NCBI GenBank assembly: GCA_013350335.1
Contig: CM023540.1
Coordinates: 51,008,552-51,072,551 of the forward strand
DNA from: Chimonanthus salicifolius
Taxonomy: Eukaryota > Streptophyta > Magnoliopsida > Laurales > Calycanthaceae
Direction of reading: 5' to 3'
Length of the DNA: 64,000 nt
Below are positions 1 through 11,083 of the stretch, in pieces. The position numbers and the translations under genes are program-made. The notes beneath the pieces are model-generated. The model was not told where the DNA came from. It saw nothing but the letters and a program-made list of their open reading frames with translations, and searched no databases. The stretch's first letter is position 1; the number at the start of each line of letters is the position of its first letter.

Positions 1-905
1 TTAATAATTATGTTTTATAATTTTTTTATTTTTTATAATATAAATTTAGTAAAAATTATTAATTCTAATAAACCCTCTCTTACCCCCACTTTGCACCTAT
101 GGAGCAAAAATATTTTAAAATATTTTTAATTGATGAATATTATTTAATAATTATGTTTTATAAATTTTTTATTTTTTATTATATAAATTTAGTAAAAATT
201 ATTAATTCTAATAAATCCTCTTTACCCCTCTAAACCCTCTTTACCCCCCTTTACCCCCCTTTACCCTTCTTTGCACCTGTTACCCTTCTTTACCCCTCTA
301 AACCCTTTTTACCCTACCCTTATTTACCCCTCTTTACCCCTCTTTGCATCTATTATCCTTTTTTATCCCTCTTTGCACCTATTACCCTTCTTTACCCCTC
401 TTTACCCCCCCTTTACCCCTCTTTGCACTTATTGCCGTTCTTTACCCTTCTAAACACTACTTACCCTTCTTTACCCCTCTTTGAACTATGGAGCAAAAAT
501 ATTTTTAAAATATTTTTTAATTGATAAATATTATTTAATGATTATGTTTTATTATTTTTTATATTATATGAATTTAATAAAATTATCTATTCTAATAAAG
601 TTGTTAATATATTACCCCTCTTTACCCCCCTCTTTGCATCTATGGAGCAAAAATATTTTAAAATATTTTTTAATTGATGAATATTATTTAATAATCATGT
701 TTTATTATTTTTTATATTATATGAATTTAATGAAATTGTTAATATATTCCCCCTTTTTACCCCCTCTTTGCACCTATGGAGCAAAAATATTTAAAATATT
801 TTTTAATTGATGAATATTATTTAATAATTATATTTTATAATTTTTTTATTATATTGAATTTAATAAAAAAATATTAATTCTAATAAAATTGTTTATATAT
901 CAGGT
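1..905. repeat. AT-rich tandem repeat with TTACCC expansions
   Basis: A unit of roughly 135-155 bp recurs. It starts with CTTTGCACCTATGGAGCAAA (variants near 91, 479, 632 and 766) and continues into a very AT-rich stretch with TTGATGAATATTATTTAATA. Between about 235 and 480 the spacer is expanded into irregular runs of CTTTACCCC/CTTTGCACC. The open reading frames in this stretch are low-complexity. The left end lies outside the window, so array size is unknown. Confidence 0.8.
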
Positions 906-1090
906 TACCCCTGCTTATTTTATCAAATAAGATTTTTTACCCTTAAGGTCAGTTCTTACTTTATCAGTGCAATTACCAAACAAGATAAGGGTAACCCCTG
1001 TTCAAGAGTGACCCTTATTTGACCCCTACTCAAGGGTGACCCCTACTCAAGGGTAACCCCTTTAAAATTTACCCCTCATCCAAACGCAGC
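906..1090. repeat. TACCCC-rich segment ending like a DNA-transposon terminus
   Basis: Several short copies of CAAGGGTGACCCCTACT follow one another, and the block ends with TTACCCCTCATCCAAACGCA just before the copia gag start. Such ends are common on plant DNA transposons, where the reverse complement reads TGCGTTTGGATG. This block probably replaced the 5' LTR and leader of the copia element, or inserted into it. The partner terminus is not in the window. Confidence 0.45.
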
Positions 1091-1091
1091 C

Positions 1092-2350
1092 ATGGTCTCC
1101 TCTTCAGAAGAACCTGAGATTGTGACTTCCTCTGGACCCACACATATTGGGAAGATCACCACTGTCTTATTGAATGAGACAAGTTACTTCCAATGGTCTC
1201 ATTCAGCGAAAATGTTTCTTACCGCCAAACAGATGTCTGATTATATTGATGGCACTTGCCCCAAAACCCGCTAAGACGGACTTCTCTTATTGCACATGGA
1301 AAGCCAACAATTCTTTGGTGCAATCTTGGCTCCTTCACTCCATGAAGGATCATGTTCGTGGGACCGTATATACACTTCCCACGGCCAAAGATGTATGGGA
1401 TACCATTAAAGCCTTATATTCAGATAGTGATAATTCTGCACGCCTCTATGAGTTATATTAGACTGCTTCTCACCTCCGACAGGGGGAGCTTTCACTAATC
1501 CAGTACTATTCCAAGCTACGGACATGTTGGCTTGAGTTGGATCAACTTAAAGCAGTTAAGTTTGTGTCCCCCAATGATGCAGTTCTCCATCAGCAACTCC
1601 TTTCTCGCCAACGGGTTTTTGAGTTATTGGCTGGTCTCAACTAGGAGTTTGAATCTATTTGGGCCCATCTGCTGGGACAACGCCTCTTACATCTCTAGAA
1701 GAGGTCTACTCTGCCTTACTCTGTGATGATCGGAGACGTTTAGTCATGACGCCTGTGCTTGCTAAACGCTATGCCTTTGTGACCTCTCATCCTCCCATGT
1801 CTTCTCCTGCACGAGGGGCTCCTGGTCCCCCTGGCAAAGGTACCCGAAAGAAGGGGTCTCGGTTCTGCATTTATTGTAAGATGACAAACCATTATGTGGA
1901 TTCCTGCTACAAACTGCATGGGTGTCCAAAGCAAACAAACGTCTCCGCTGCCACTCTTGTCACTTCCTCCTTTGATGTGGTTAGTGATGATGCTCTCGTG
2001 ACTCGTCAGGACTTTAACATGCTGTGATAATGACTGGATTGTCTTCAACACCCCGAGGTCTCCAATGTTGTCTCCTCTACTTCAGGTACTGGGCCAATTG
2101 CCAATCATACCTCTTCTCCTTCATGGATCATCGATTCTGGTGCCACAGATCACATGGCTGGTATGTCTACACTTTTCTCGTCCATTTATCCTGTTTCATA
2201 TGGTAATGTTTGATTAGCTAATGGTTCCTCTACTACCATTGCTGGTAAAGGGACCATTCCTCTTTCTTCCACCATGCATCTTCCATCAGTGTTACATGTC
2301 CCTCATTTATCTCGTAATTTGCTTTCTGCTAGTGTGCTCACTAAATAATT
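1092..2350 (+). pseudogene. copia gag and protease remnant
   Basis: The Gag part begins at the ATG at 1092 and shifts frame near 1180-1270. It keeps a copia Gag N-terminal pattern (LNETSYFQWS, then FLTAKQMSDYI). An intact CCHC zinc knuckle, CIYCKMTNHYVDSC, lies near 1866-1907 and is followed by YKLHGCPKQ. The aspartic protease active-site segment SWIIDSGATDHMAG is at about 2121-2162 in another frame. Gag would build the virus-like particle and the protease would process the polyprotein. In-frame stops (for example near 1461 and 1644) make it nonfunctional. The same zinc-knuckle region occurs, more decayed, at 26955-27175. Confidence 0.85.
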
Positions 2351-2489
2351 TAATTACTTAGCCACTTTTTCCCATCTCATTGTGTCTTTCAGGATCTGAC
2401 CACGAGGTAGGTGTTTGGTGGTGTACGTTAAGTTGGCGGCTTATATCTTTTTGATCATCCGGCTGGTGCTTCTGAAGGATGCTCGTCCT

Positions 2490-3060
2490 CTTTCTCGTCT
2501 GATGTGTGGCTGTGGCATTGCCGGCTTGACCATCCCTGTGATTTTGTTTTGCGGAAGCTTGTTCATTCTTTATCATTTCAGCGTTTTGAGTGTGAACCGT
2601 GCCAATATGGCAAACATATTAGGGTTTGTTTTCCTTCATCTATGAATAAACGTCATCTTCTTTATTTTCTGTTATTCATTCTGATGTTTGACAATCACCC
2701 TCTCTCTCTCGCACTGGTTTTCGATATTTTGTGTCATTTATTGATGATTTTTCACGAATGATATGGATTTATCTCATGAAACATAAGTCTGAAGTGTTTG
2801 ATCATTTTCGCGCATTTTATAATTGGGTTGCTACTCATTTTGGTTTGAAAATTAAAACTCTGCGAAGTGATAACGGGGGGAATATTTGTCTCATTCTTTT
2901 CTTAATTTTTTGCACAAGCATGGTGTTGAATTACAATTGTCCTGTTCTTCTACCCAACAACAGAATGGGGTAGCGGAGAGAAAAAACAGACACCTTCTTG
3001 AGGTCGCTCAATCTCTCCTCTTTACAATGCATGTTCCATAGTCATATTGGCCTGAAGCAG
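2490..3060 (+). pseudogene. copia integrase remnant
   Basis: The GAG-pre-integrase segment (WLWHCRLDHP, then CEPCQYGKH) lies at about 2500-2625. The integrase core follows: FIDDFSRMIWIYLMKHKSE at about 2734-2790, the second catalytic Asp in LRSDNGG near 2860-2880, and QQNGVAERKNRHLLE near 2955-3005 with the Glu motif. Reading through requires several frame changes. This enzyme inserts the cDNA copy into the host chromosome. Order and motifs fit Ty1/copia, with integrase upstream of reverse transcriptase. Confidence 0.85.
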
Positions 3061-3199
3061 TCTTGTCCTCTTGTTACTTATTAACCGCATGCCCTCCCAT
3101 GTGTTATCTGACAAATCACCTATTCACCATCTATCACTCCATAAACATATTCCTCTTCTGCCCTTATTCATTTTTGGATGTGCCTGCTTTGTACCAGTT

Positions 3200-4462
3200 C
3201 ACTGGTGATAAATTTTCCCCTCATGCTGTGTGCTCATTTTTTTAGGCTACTCACCTCTTCACAAAGGCTACAAGTGTTTTGATCCTACCACTGTCAAAAC
3301 CTATGTGTCTATAGATGTCACATTCTTTGAGACAATCCCATATTTTTCTGCACCATCTTGTCCATCCTCACCTGTGGGGTGGACTATCAGGAAACCTTCT
3401 CGCCTGTGGCCAAGATTACATTTGTTCGAATCTTGATCTCTACTGCCACCACCAATGCATGGCCGCTTCATTAGTTAGAGTGAAAAATGCATTCCTTCAT
3501 GGTGATTTATAGGATGAAGTCTATATGCTCCGGCCTCCTGGGTTTGTCAAGAAGGGGGAGTCTCATTCTGTCTATTACCTCAGAAAAGCTTTTTATGATC
3601 TCAAGTAATCTCCAAGGGCCTGGTTTCAGTAGTGTTGTATTGCCTTATGGTTTCTCTCAATGTCAAATGAACCACTCAGTCTTCATCTATTGCCGTCACG
3701 ATGTTGTCATGATCATGGTAGTATATGTGGATGATATTATTCTCACCGGTAATGATGCAACCGCAATTTCTACATTCAAAGCATATCTCCACCGTGCATT
3801 TGCTATTAAAGATCTAGGGCCCTTGCGTTACTTTCGTGGTATTGAGGTTGCTCGTTCCTCTCAAGGAGTTACTTTATCTCAGCGCAAGTATGCTCTTGAC
3901 CTCCTTCAAGATGCAGGGTACTCTGGTTGCAAACCAGTTGACACTCAACTTGATACCAACACCAAGCTCTCTGCTTCAGATGAGACTCTTCTGGATTCTC
4001 CTACATTTATCAGATGTTGGTTGGGAAATTGATATATCTCACTATTACCCGGCCTGATTTATTATATGTAGTTGGTGTGGTCAACCAATTCATGCAGGCT
4101 CCCCGAAATACTCATCTTCATGTTGTCTTCCGCATCCTCCGCTACATTAAATCTCATCCAGGACGAGGATTGTTCTTTGCCCAACAGACTTCACTGCTTG
4201 TCTGTGGTTATTCCGACGCAGATTGGGCTGGCTCTCCTGATGACCGATGCTCTACCATTGGTTATTGCGTCTTCTTGGGCTCCCATTTGGTTTGCTGGTG
4301 TAGCAAGATGCAATTTGTTGTTGCTCACTTTAATGTAGAAGGTGAGTATCGTGCCATGGCTAATACTACGGTTGGACTACTTTGGATCCTTGTTGTGGGT
4401 CCCGACCTATTTTGGGCTGAAATTGTCCACATCCAATGTATATTGCATAGTCAACTAGATTA
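3200..4462 (+). pseudogene. copia reverse transcriptase-RNase H remnant
   Basis: A linker segment ([16 protein letters not shown]) at about 3234-3281 leads into reverse transcriptase. VKNAFLHGDL is at about 3480-3510 and is followed by a stop. LRKAFYDLK, the YVDD catalytic box (VVYVDDIILTGND near 3717-3755) and DLGPLRYFRGIEVA follow. The RNase H part has DADWAGSPDDRCSTIGYC near 4217-4270 and a GEYRAMA segment near 4340. Expected sequence after RNase H is missing, so the 3' coding end is deleted. Several stops and frameshifts are present. Confidence 0.85.
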
Positions 4463-4658
4463 GGTGTCTAATAGCTTGCAATTAATTTTTAGATGATTTC
4501 TTTCCTTTTTTGCCAACATGATTGGCTCTCTTACATGTTATTTATATATGTACAAGGGAATAGTTTAAAATACTGAATACAATACAAAAGAGAAGAATTC
4601 TTATCAATCGATCTCTTCTCCATCTCTTATTTTCAGTCTAATATTAAACAATAAGGAG

Positions 4659-4857
4659 TGGGTGAAAAAGTCCCACATTGCTTAGGAGGTGTAAGGCTTG
4701 GGTGCTTATATGAGGGGTCGCCTCCCTCATCTAGTGTGACACGTTTTAATGCCATGAGCCCAATAGACCCTGTGGGGGTGAGGGGGCCCATTGACTTGGG
4801 TCAGCAAAGTGGACAATATCACGTGTGTGGCGTGAGGGGGGGGCCATGATCCTAACA
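4659..4857 (+). repeat. AGTCCCACAT/GGACAATAT-type LTR-like repeat
   Basis: The segment contains AAGTCCCACATTG at 4668-4680, a TATATGAGG stretch near 4710, CAAAGTGGACAATATCACG near 4805 and an end GATCCTAACA at 4857. The same order of blocks (AGTCCCACAT, TATA, GCGGACAAT) is found in the TRIM LTRs at 17323-17859 and in reverse at 26401-26563. It is therefore probably a solo LTR or relic of a TRIM-like retroelement. No target-site duplication was found, so the ends are approximate. Confidence 0.5.
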
Positions 4858-4999
4858 GATTGCCATCGAGCCACAATGAAGATGTTGTAGCGGCTCTCCT
4901 CCGCCACCGATGGTATATTCGGAATCTGGCACTGATGTCACGATCAACTCTGGATGGTGGCAACAACACGATGTGAGTAGAATACACCTCAAATGAGAC

Positions 5000-5210
5000 A
5001 AAACTCTGATATCGCTTTAGGGGATCTGGATCACGTTGCTGTAGCTCACACTCAGGCAACCAAATGATATCTTCCATGGGCCTGGGCTTCCATGTCATCG
5101 GATATAGCTGATGTTCTCCTGTAACTGTGGAAACAACTTCCTCGATCAGGATAAATTCGCTCTCTTCTCTCTTGGGTAACAAGGAGAGTAAGGAAGGTAG
5201 ACTCAAAAGG
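5000..5210 (-). pseudogene. Chromodomain remnant of a gypsy pol
   Basis: The minus-strand translation holds KPRPMEDIIWLPECELQQRD followed by PDPLKRYQSF. This fits the C-terminal half of integrase chromodomains in plant chromoviruses, where a W-K-G-R-P-x-x-D-x-T/I-W segment precedes an acidic helix. In an intact element the domain guides integration towards marked chromatin. The adjoining minus frame up to 5281 reads into low-complexity sequence and is not a separate gene. Family assignment is by eye. Confidence 0.6.
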
Positions 5211-5299
5211 TAGACCAATATGTGATGATGGTAAAACAGGTAGGGACTGAGAGGATTGTGCAGGTGTAGGACATGGGTCATAAAATGGATCTAGAATGC

Positions 5300-5870
5300 C
5301 AAGAGGTACAAAAGGTAGAGGCTAAGATGGTGGCACAGGTAAAGGCTTAGGGGACTGTAGTGGTATGTGCCATGGGTTATGGAGCGGGTTATGTTGTGGA
5401 TCAGGCTGTGGGTAAGAAAGGCCAGTAGGATCAAGGAGAGGTTGTGGGTCAAGAAGGTCAAGTGGGTGATCAGGATCATGCTGATGTGGGGTGGGGTGAG
5501 TCTGATGTGGCTCATGGTGAGTCTGATGAGGATCAGGGTGTGGAAGTGAAGGTGCTGGACACTGAGAGGGTACTAGATCCCCCACATAATTATCCACATC
5601 AACTTGAACCTGCAATGACTATTTGTAACAAACTCATAATTTTTATCGTTTATATTAATTTGACTTTCAATTTCAGCATGCAAATTGTGAGTGTGTTGTG
5701 CAGATGAGGGTATAGACTCGGACGGCTCTACTTTTAAAGGCTTTTCATCCTGGGGAGATTCTACTTTTTCTAATGGTATGCCATCTCTTGGAGGCTCTAG
5801 TTTTTCAGAAGGCCCATCTTCCCTTGGAGGTTTTACTACGTCTAAAGGTGCAAAGTTAGATGGCTTAGGT
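5300..5870 (-). repeat. Low-complexity linker in deleted gypsy element
   Basis: This stretch has irregular short repeats (GTGGGTCAAGAAGG, TCTGATGTGGCTCATGG). Minus-strand frames are rich in Pro, His and Asp (5322-5615) or in Pro, Glu and Lys with repeated PPREDGPSEKLEPP-like units (5573-5875). It may be the gag C-terminal linker fused to pol sequence by deletion. No enzyme motif is visible. Confidence 0.4.
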
Positions 5871-5874
5871 GACA

Positions 5875-6489
5875 CTATACAGGGATGGGATCTAGAGGTT
5901 TTCTATTTGATGCGATGGTTTTGGGTAACTTGTGGGATTGTATCACCTGTGATTTATAATTACTTTCACCATATGTGTCAAGTTCCCGAAGCATAGGGTG
6001 ATTAATGAGCATGTGACGGTAGAATGGAGGGACGTATTTCGCAAGTAACTGTTTCTTTATTTCATCCCGTGTCAAATTTAGGGGGTCTTTTGTTAACCTC
6101 CTACTTTTTTGTTCCACCATCATCAGAAAGTCCGGACTTATTCTACCAATTTCAATTTGGCATAACGGACTCGTCAAATTTCTGACATCATGCCACTCAA
6201 AGTAGCGTTCCATGTCCAATAGTCAATCGAGAAAAACTTTGGGATTTAGACGTCCATCAAAATTCCGGGCTTCGACAAGAATGATCTTCAAGACACGTTT
6301 GTCATTTTTGGTAAATTCCTGAGGCTTATGAGGCTGGAACCCACCACGACCATGCCATTCAAGCCACTTGTTGCTGCTGGTGATGAGATTATTGTTCATG
6401 GTCTTAAGTGGCCTTTGGATTTCAGTCACTTGGTTTTGGAATTGGGCAAGGAACTGAGTAGTCCAAGCTATGGGTTGATCTCCTGACAT
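5875..6489 (-). pseudogene. gypsy gag remnant
   Basis: The minus frame starts at the ATG at 6489 and reads ARNFDGRLNPKVFLD at its end. It continues after one break at 6219-6223 with MERYFEWHDV, then DEIKKQLLAKYVPPFYRHML. This is the retrotransposon Gag core, where F-D-G-x-L-x-P and W-x-x-M-E-x-Y-F-E-W are typical. The distance from the ATG to the primer site at 6601-6612 is about 110 bases, as expected for a gypsy leader. The downstream zinc knuckle is not found. Confidence 0.75.
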
Positions 6490-6600
6490 GACTCTAGATG
6501 ATTCTAAATGTTGTGTCCTAGACTCTACATGCTATGATTTTTTTTATAAAAATCAAATGCAACCTAGGACTGTGGGTGTTTAGTGAAACAACCAAACCTA

Positions 6601-6612
6601 GCTCTGATACCA
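6601..6612 (-). other. Primer-binding site, initiator Met-tRNA type
   Basis: The plus strand reads GCTCTGATACCA, which is TGGTATCAGAGC on the minus strand. This is the standard plant primer-binding site for reverse transcription from the 3' end of initiator Met-tRNA. It lies four bases from the inner end of the LTR that starts at 6617. Confidence 0.85.
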
Positions 6613-6616
6613 AATT

Positions 6617-7353
6617 TGATGAAGGATAAGGGACAGGGTAACACTAAATGCCTAATGTGGTTGTGAAAAGATTAAAATGGATGAAAATAATGCACCCTAA
6701 ATCTAAAATGGGCTGAAATTAAATCCAATTAATACTTGCAATTCAATAATGTAAATTTACCACAAATAATTAAAGCAATTCTTGGAAATCTAATGTAAAC
6801 AATTATATAACCTACCAAACCAAATTTAGGAAGGGTAGTGGTAGCAGGAAGTGAAACGGACGGATCGGGACGGGTTTTGGATGATCTGGGAAGGGTCAGA
6901 TCTGGAATAGATCTGGGGAGGGTCGGGACGACTTTGGAACGAGTCTGGATGGTCTGGGACGAGTTCTGGATCGTAAACAAGGACTGTTCTGGGACAGATC
7001 TGGATGGTAAACAGGGACTGTTCTGGGAAAGATTTGGGACAATAATAGGACAATTCTGGGACAACATATGGACGATTCTAGGACAAGAAGATGTGAAAAG
7101 GGTGGGACAACAACAAGAGGATGGCAGTTCGGCTAGGGTATGGCTAAGGTAAGGAGAAGAAGAAAAGAAAAGAAAGAGGAGAAGATTGATAGAAAATACT
7201 TGGAAAATAGAGGAAGGCTTCTCGCCTTTGTGGATTACACCATGGCAACCTTGATTTCTCACCAAGGGAATGTCCAATTCGCATGGAGCAGAGGAGTCTA
7301 TTTGGCTTCAATAATTCTTCATTCATTAAGTGTCAATCCTGTATGAAGGGTTA

Positions 7354-7355
<2 letters not shown>
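6617..7355 (-). repeat. 5' LTR of the deleted gypsy element
   Basis: The inner end is fixed by the adjacent primer site: minus-strand LTR ...CCTTCATCA, then the primer site. The outer end is probably TGTAACCCTTCATAC on the minus strand, ending at 7355 just before the AT microsatellite. The length would be 739 bp. It contains irregular tandem motifs such as TTCTGGGACA and GGTCGGGAC between 6840 and 7090. The reading frames inside it are not genes. The outer border is an inference. Confidence 0.6.

Positions 7356-7357
<2 letters not shown>

Positions 7358-7424
<67 letters not shown>
7358..7424. repeat. (AT)n microsatellite
   Basis: Uninterrupted AT dinucleotides run for about 67 bases directly outside the LTR ending at 7355. 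Length is probably polymorphic. Confidence 0.97.
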
Positions 7425-7426
<2 letters not shown>

Positions 7427-7429
7427 GAC

Positions 7430-8381
7430 TTAAAAACATGAAAAGACCAAAATACACTCAAATAAACAAAGATCAAACTATCCCCAATGACTAGAAAGCC
7501 CTAATTTCATGTAAAATCACTAAATTTCATCAAACAAAACAAGACTAATCCAACTATTGGACTAAACAAATAAATGAGAGAAAAAAATACAACAATGAGA
7601 ATGTGGAAATCCTAAATCTAAATATAGAAACTTGCTAAATATGGAAACTTGTGTGGTGGTCCACATCAGGAAAGGTCCCTTTTTCTAGGTTTTCTTTGTC
7701 AATCTTCAAAACCTTCCCCAATCTCCTTCCAAATTGCAGTATCGAGTCACAGTCCCAAGCCACCAACGGATACCCAAAACAATGAATCCATGTTTGACCA
7801 GTTTGTTCATTTGCTACTATTGTCACTTGGTTGTTGGATTCAAAGTCAAGCTGCACTCTCTTGGACCAACTTGAGTTTGAAATGGGTGTTGAATGTCTAG
7901 GATGAGCTTATTTTTATCTCCTTATATAACAGGTTTACATCACTATACTTTTTAGTATCTATTAACATGTGTCTAGGTCTTATATGTCAAGTCAACTTCC
8001 AATGAAATAAATAAAATTCTTTAAAGCTAACCTAAAATGAAGAGCATAGTCCAAGGTGCGCCTTAGTTCTGCCTAGTCTCTAAAACCCATTTTGTGCCTA
8101 GACCTTCACATGGTTTTTTAGAAAAATTTTAGAGTCTACTTTTCTTTTTTTGTAATAGCTAGTGAAAAGTAAATATTAGTGATCCTTAATTAAGAATTCT
8201 GATTATTACATAATATACTTGTGTACGTATATATTTTTTAAGGGATTAACAGATCCTATTCATGAGATCTACATCCTCGATCAAAATGTTGTGATATGAA
8301 AAAATGCATAATTATGTTAATATAAAAATAAAATTTCATATAATGACTTAGCCATTAGTTTTGGTTGGGCCAAAGTCAACC
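7430..8381. other. Intergenic, nothing recognised
   Basis: AT-rich sequence without coding features I can support, and no transposon ends that I recognise. Confidence 0.6.
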
Positions 8382-8838
8382 TTTTTTTTTTTTTTGAAAG
8401 GTAACTATTTTATTCACAGAATCAGAAAAACTTTACAAGATGATGAGAACAAAAGCGGACAGACATTGCCTGCCACCCCTAAAACTCAAAGAGAATTACA
8501 AAAACCTGTTTACAAAATCTTAAGACATATCAAGACACTGCCGCGCCATTTCATCAACTTCAGAGTTCGCAACTCTAGGAACCCAAGAAACAGTGAAACC
8601 ATTCAAAGAGATAGAGTGCCGAATCCTTTGAACTTTATCTACAAATATCCATGGACAGAGAGAGCATGTAGGCTGGCCTAGAATCACCTTGTAATCCCCT
8701 TCCAAGATACCCCCATCAGCTCCCATTTCCTCCATCTTGATGTCCCTCTCCAAAGGGCATGTAATTCAACTTCAATAGCTGAGCGATTGGGGAAGGGCCA
8801 GCAAAAGTGATGAAGGCTAAGGCCGGGTTTAACACCTA
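8382..8838 (-). pseudogene. 5'-truncated LINE with RNase H remnant
   Basis: A run of 14 T at 8382-8395 is a poly(A) tail on the minus strand. Upstream on that strand the translation reads FAGPSPNRSAIEVELHAL, then GADGGILEGDYKVILGQP, then ISLNGFTVSWVPRVANSEVD. This matches the end of the RNase H-like domain (RVT_3 type) found at the C-terminus of plant non-LTR retrotransposons: acidic residue in E-x-E-L-x-A-L, D in EGDYKVIL, and W-V-P-R-x-A-N-x-x-A/V-D. Only this domain and a short 3' tail remain, as is usual after target-primed insertion. A frameshift lies near 8750. No clear target duplication was found. Confidence 0.7.
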
Positions 8839-10770
8839 CTTAGACCATCATACTGAAAATAATAGGTTTAGACTCGAAATCCTCGGATCTGAATCAAGGA
8901 CTTAGAATTGAAACCCCAGATATCCAACTCTCACCCTCACTCTGAAAGAAAGAGATGGTTCTGATTTCGACGGGCTATTCACTGAAGAAATTTGGTGTTC
9001 TCGGAATTCAATTTGAACGAGGAATTGGGAATTCGAATGTAAATTCTAACGCACTTAATTAACTGAATTAATGCAATTTAAAATTTAAACATGCATGAAT
9101 TCTAATTTGGCTCGTATTTAAATTTTCATTGAAGAACCTTCTGATGAATCATTTGGAACGTGGAATTAAAATTTTATTGAGTAGTTGAAAATGCACGACA
9201 TACACAAATGAAATTCACCATGCGAACATTAATTTAATTCAAACACAAATTCAAACTAGATCAAAAGAACCCAATAAAAGACTCAACAAACTTGGAGACT
9301 CAACAAGCAAACTTTGCTCAAATTTCACTCATTTTTTTTGTTTTCTGTACATTGTCTAACCAATACTGAATTTATAGAACCAATCCGACTAAAAAAGGGG
9401 AGAGAAAAAAGAAAAATAAATAAATAAATAAAAATTCAACGATTGCTGGACCAGAACGCCCAACATGGGCTTTCTTGCTTAATTATTGATTTTTTTTTTT
9501 TAAAAAAAGAAAATTATAGAGAAACTTGATCCTTGTCTACATCTGGATCAAATTTCAGTCGGTGATCTGATTTCCTTGCCTCAGAAAACTGATCCAAAAA
9601 TCAGGCCCTACAATGAGCAAATTTGGACTGCACTGTCTTGGATCGATTTCAGCCGTTCACTGCATGCTGGCTTGATTTGGATGCACAATTCTCATCCCAA
9701 ATCAGACCAGATTTGGATAAAAATCAACTCCAAATCCCGGTCCTTTATCCTGGAAAATGTCCTTGCAAAATTCACCCAGATCTGCTAGAACTCTGCCTGA
9801 AAATGAGGCTTTTCAGCCTTTCTTCATTCACTCTTTTTAAGGCCCATATTAACGTGATTGTGCTTTCTTCTTCTGTCCCAAGTCCATTCAAGTTTGTTGA
9901 GGATCTCAACCACTGATTGAAGACTCTTGGCGTTTAAGAACAACCCCTAGATTCGGTTTATTTTCAATCCAAAACAGCAACATTCACCGCCCCATCTGCT
10001 GCTAATCCTGGATTTCCAATTCGGATTCCAGGCCCACATGTCCATTGTGTTGTTTTTTGAGAAGCCACATGGTAGCCCATGTGGCCCCCACTTAGGCGCT
10101 GAGGTGTTCATGTCACTACTGAGTCAGCAGCGAACAGTCTTATTTTAATGAGCTTTTGAGGCCCAAAAGTCTCCCAAACGGGCCCAATCCCAAACTGACT
10201 TAAGTGGGCTTTATACCTGGTACAAATGGGTCCATTAAGATATTCTAGGGGCCCTCTATTCTCTCCATTATCTTTAAGTTCAATTCAGGTCAAAAATAAA
10301 TTCATATGGGCCCCATTTTCGTCTAATAGGCTTTTTCTGATTTCTCCCAATTCAAATGGGCCTCAGATGGCCACATCAAAAAGATGTCTGAATCTTGGTG
10401 GTCTCTAATCACTCCATCAAGGCCAACCATACCTCATTCCTGCCAAAATTTAACTTGAGGAAACCCAACTATGGAGGAAGCCAAGAGACTGACTGCAGGG
10501 AGACTGAATCCAACTTTGACCAGTCCCTACAAAGAAATGAGCCCCACCCGATATTGCTTCGACCCCAACATCCACCACATCTCTAAATTTAATTAACTGA
10601 ATAACTCGTGCGAAAGAATGCAACATCCCGTGAAAGACCCTTTTTTTATTTCTCTCTAATTAGGTAGACAGAACAATGCAAAACATTGTCACTTATCAAA
10701 TATTTCTGCGGAAAGAACTACCTCCCGAGATAACTGCATTGTTACACATCGAATGCCAAGCCGCCCCGAC
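8839..10770. other. Unassigned repeat-like intergenic DNA
   Basis: There are no coding segments I can support. The part from 9550 to 10400 is richer in TCCAAATC, CCAGATTTGG and GGGCCC motifs than its surroundings, which suggests an old LTR or long non-coding retroelement, but I could not find paired termini. Confidence 0.4.
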
Positions 10771-10773
10771 CCT

Positions 10774-11083
10774 CCAGCACAATATTGTCCGCTTTGGGCC
10801 CACCGGGATCCCACATTTTTCCTGCAATTTTTTGGAGAACTATACTTCTGTGCGGTGATGTTTCAGCCTTGCTGTTTCAAGAACTGAGTTTCCACCGTTC
10901 CTTCTCCAGTACCTGTTTCGGTATTTGCTGTTGTGGGATGTCAGATGGTTCCATGCTTCGACCAGACTTTGCTTTTGGAGATTCTTGTTGATCTGCCTTC
11001 GCTCCATCAGATGACATCCCCATTGGATCATCAAGTTGAATATGTTCAACCTCAAGTGGGACACACTTGAGCTTGTGGGGGGC
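10774..11083 (+). other. Retroelement internal remnant before an LTR
   Basis: CCAGCACAATATTGTCCGCT at 10774-10793 is the reverse of the GCGGACAATAT block seen in the TRIM-type repeats. From about 10830 to 11083 the sequence runs into AGCTTGTGGGGGGC, a polypurine tract directly before the LTR at 11084. This is presumably the last part of a copia-like internal region. No enzyme motif survives. Confidence 0.4.

Larger units (their letters stand above)
1091..4650 (+). mobile_element. Decayed Ty1/copia retrotransposon
   Basis: The gag, protease, integrase, reverse transcriptase and RNase H remnants lie in the Ty1/copia order on the plus strand. They are interrupted by many stops and frameshifts. 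No 5' LTR or primer-binding site is visible upstream of the gag start. Downstream of RNase H, 4463-4650 looks like part of a copia 3' LTR: a short leader with AATACAATACAAAAGAGAAG, a TCTTCTCCATCTCTTATTTT tail, and an end at ATATTAAACA. The element is old and cannot move by itself. Confidence 0.85.
4858..7355 (-). mobile_element. Internally deleted Ty3/gypsy chromovirus
   Basis: On the minus strand the order is LTR (7355-6617), a methionine-tRNA primer site (6612-6601), gag (6489 to about 5875), low-complexity sequence and a chromodomain remnant of pol (about 5210-5000). Protease, reverse transcriptase, RNase H and most of integrase are absent, so the element has a large internal deletion. No 3' LTR is visible; the element stops next to the AGTCCCACAT repeat. 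It is nonautonomous and broken. Confidence 0.75.

Noticed and set aside
200..480. Interstitial telomere repeat
   Set aside because: The units are CTTTACCCC and similar, not the plant telomere CCCTAAA, and they are irregular.
4727..5281. Minus-strand frame of 184 codons as a complete gene
   Set aside because: Only the middle resembles a chromodomain; the N-terminal part is low complexity and the C-terminal part reads into the AGTCCCACAT repeat.
6729..7277. Minus-strand frame of 182 codons
   Set aside because: It lies wholly in the LTR of the deleted gypsy element and has no domain features.
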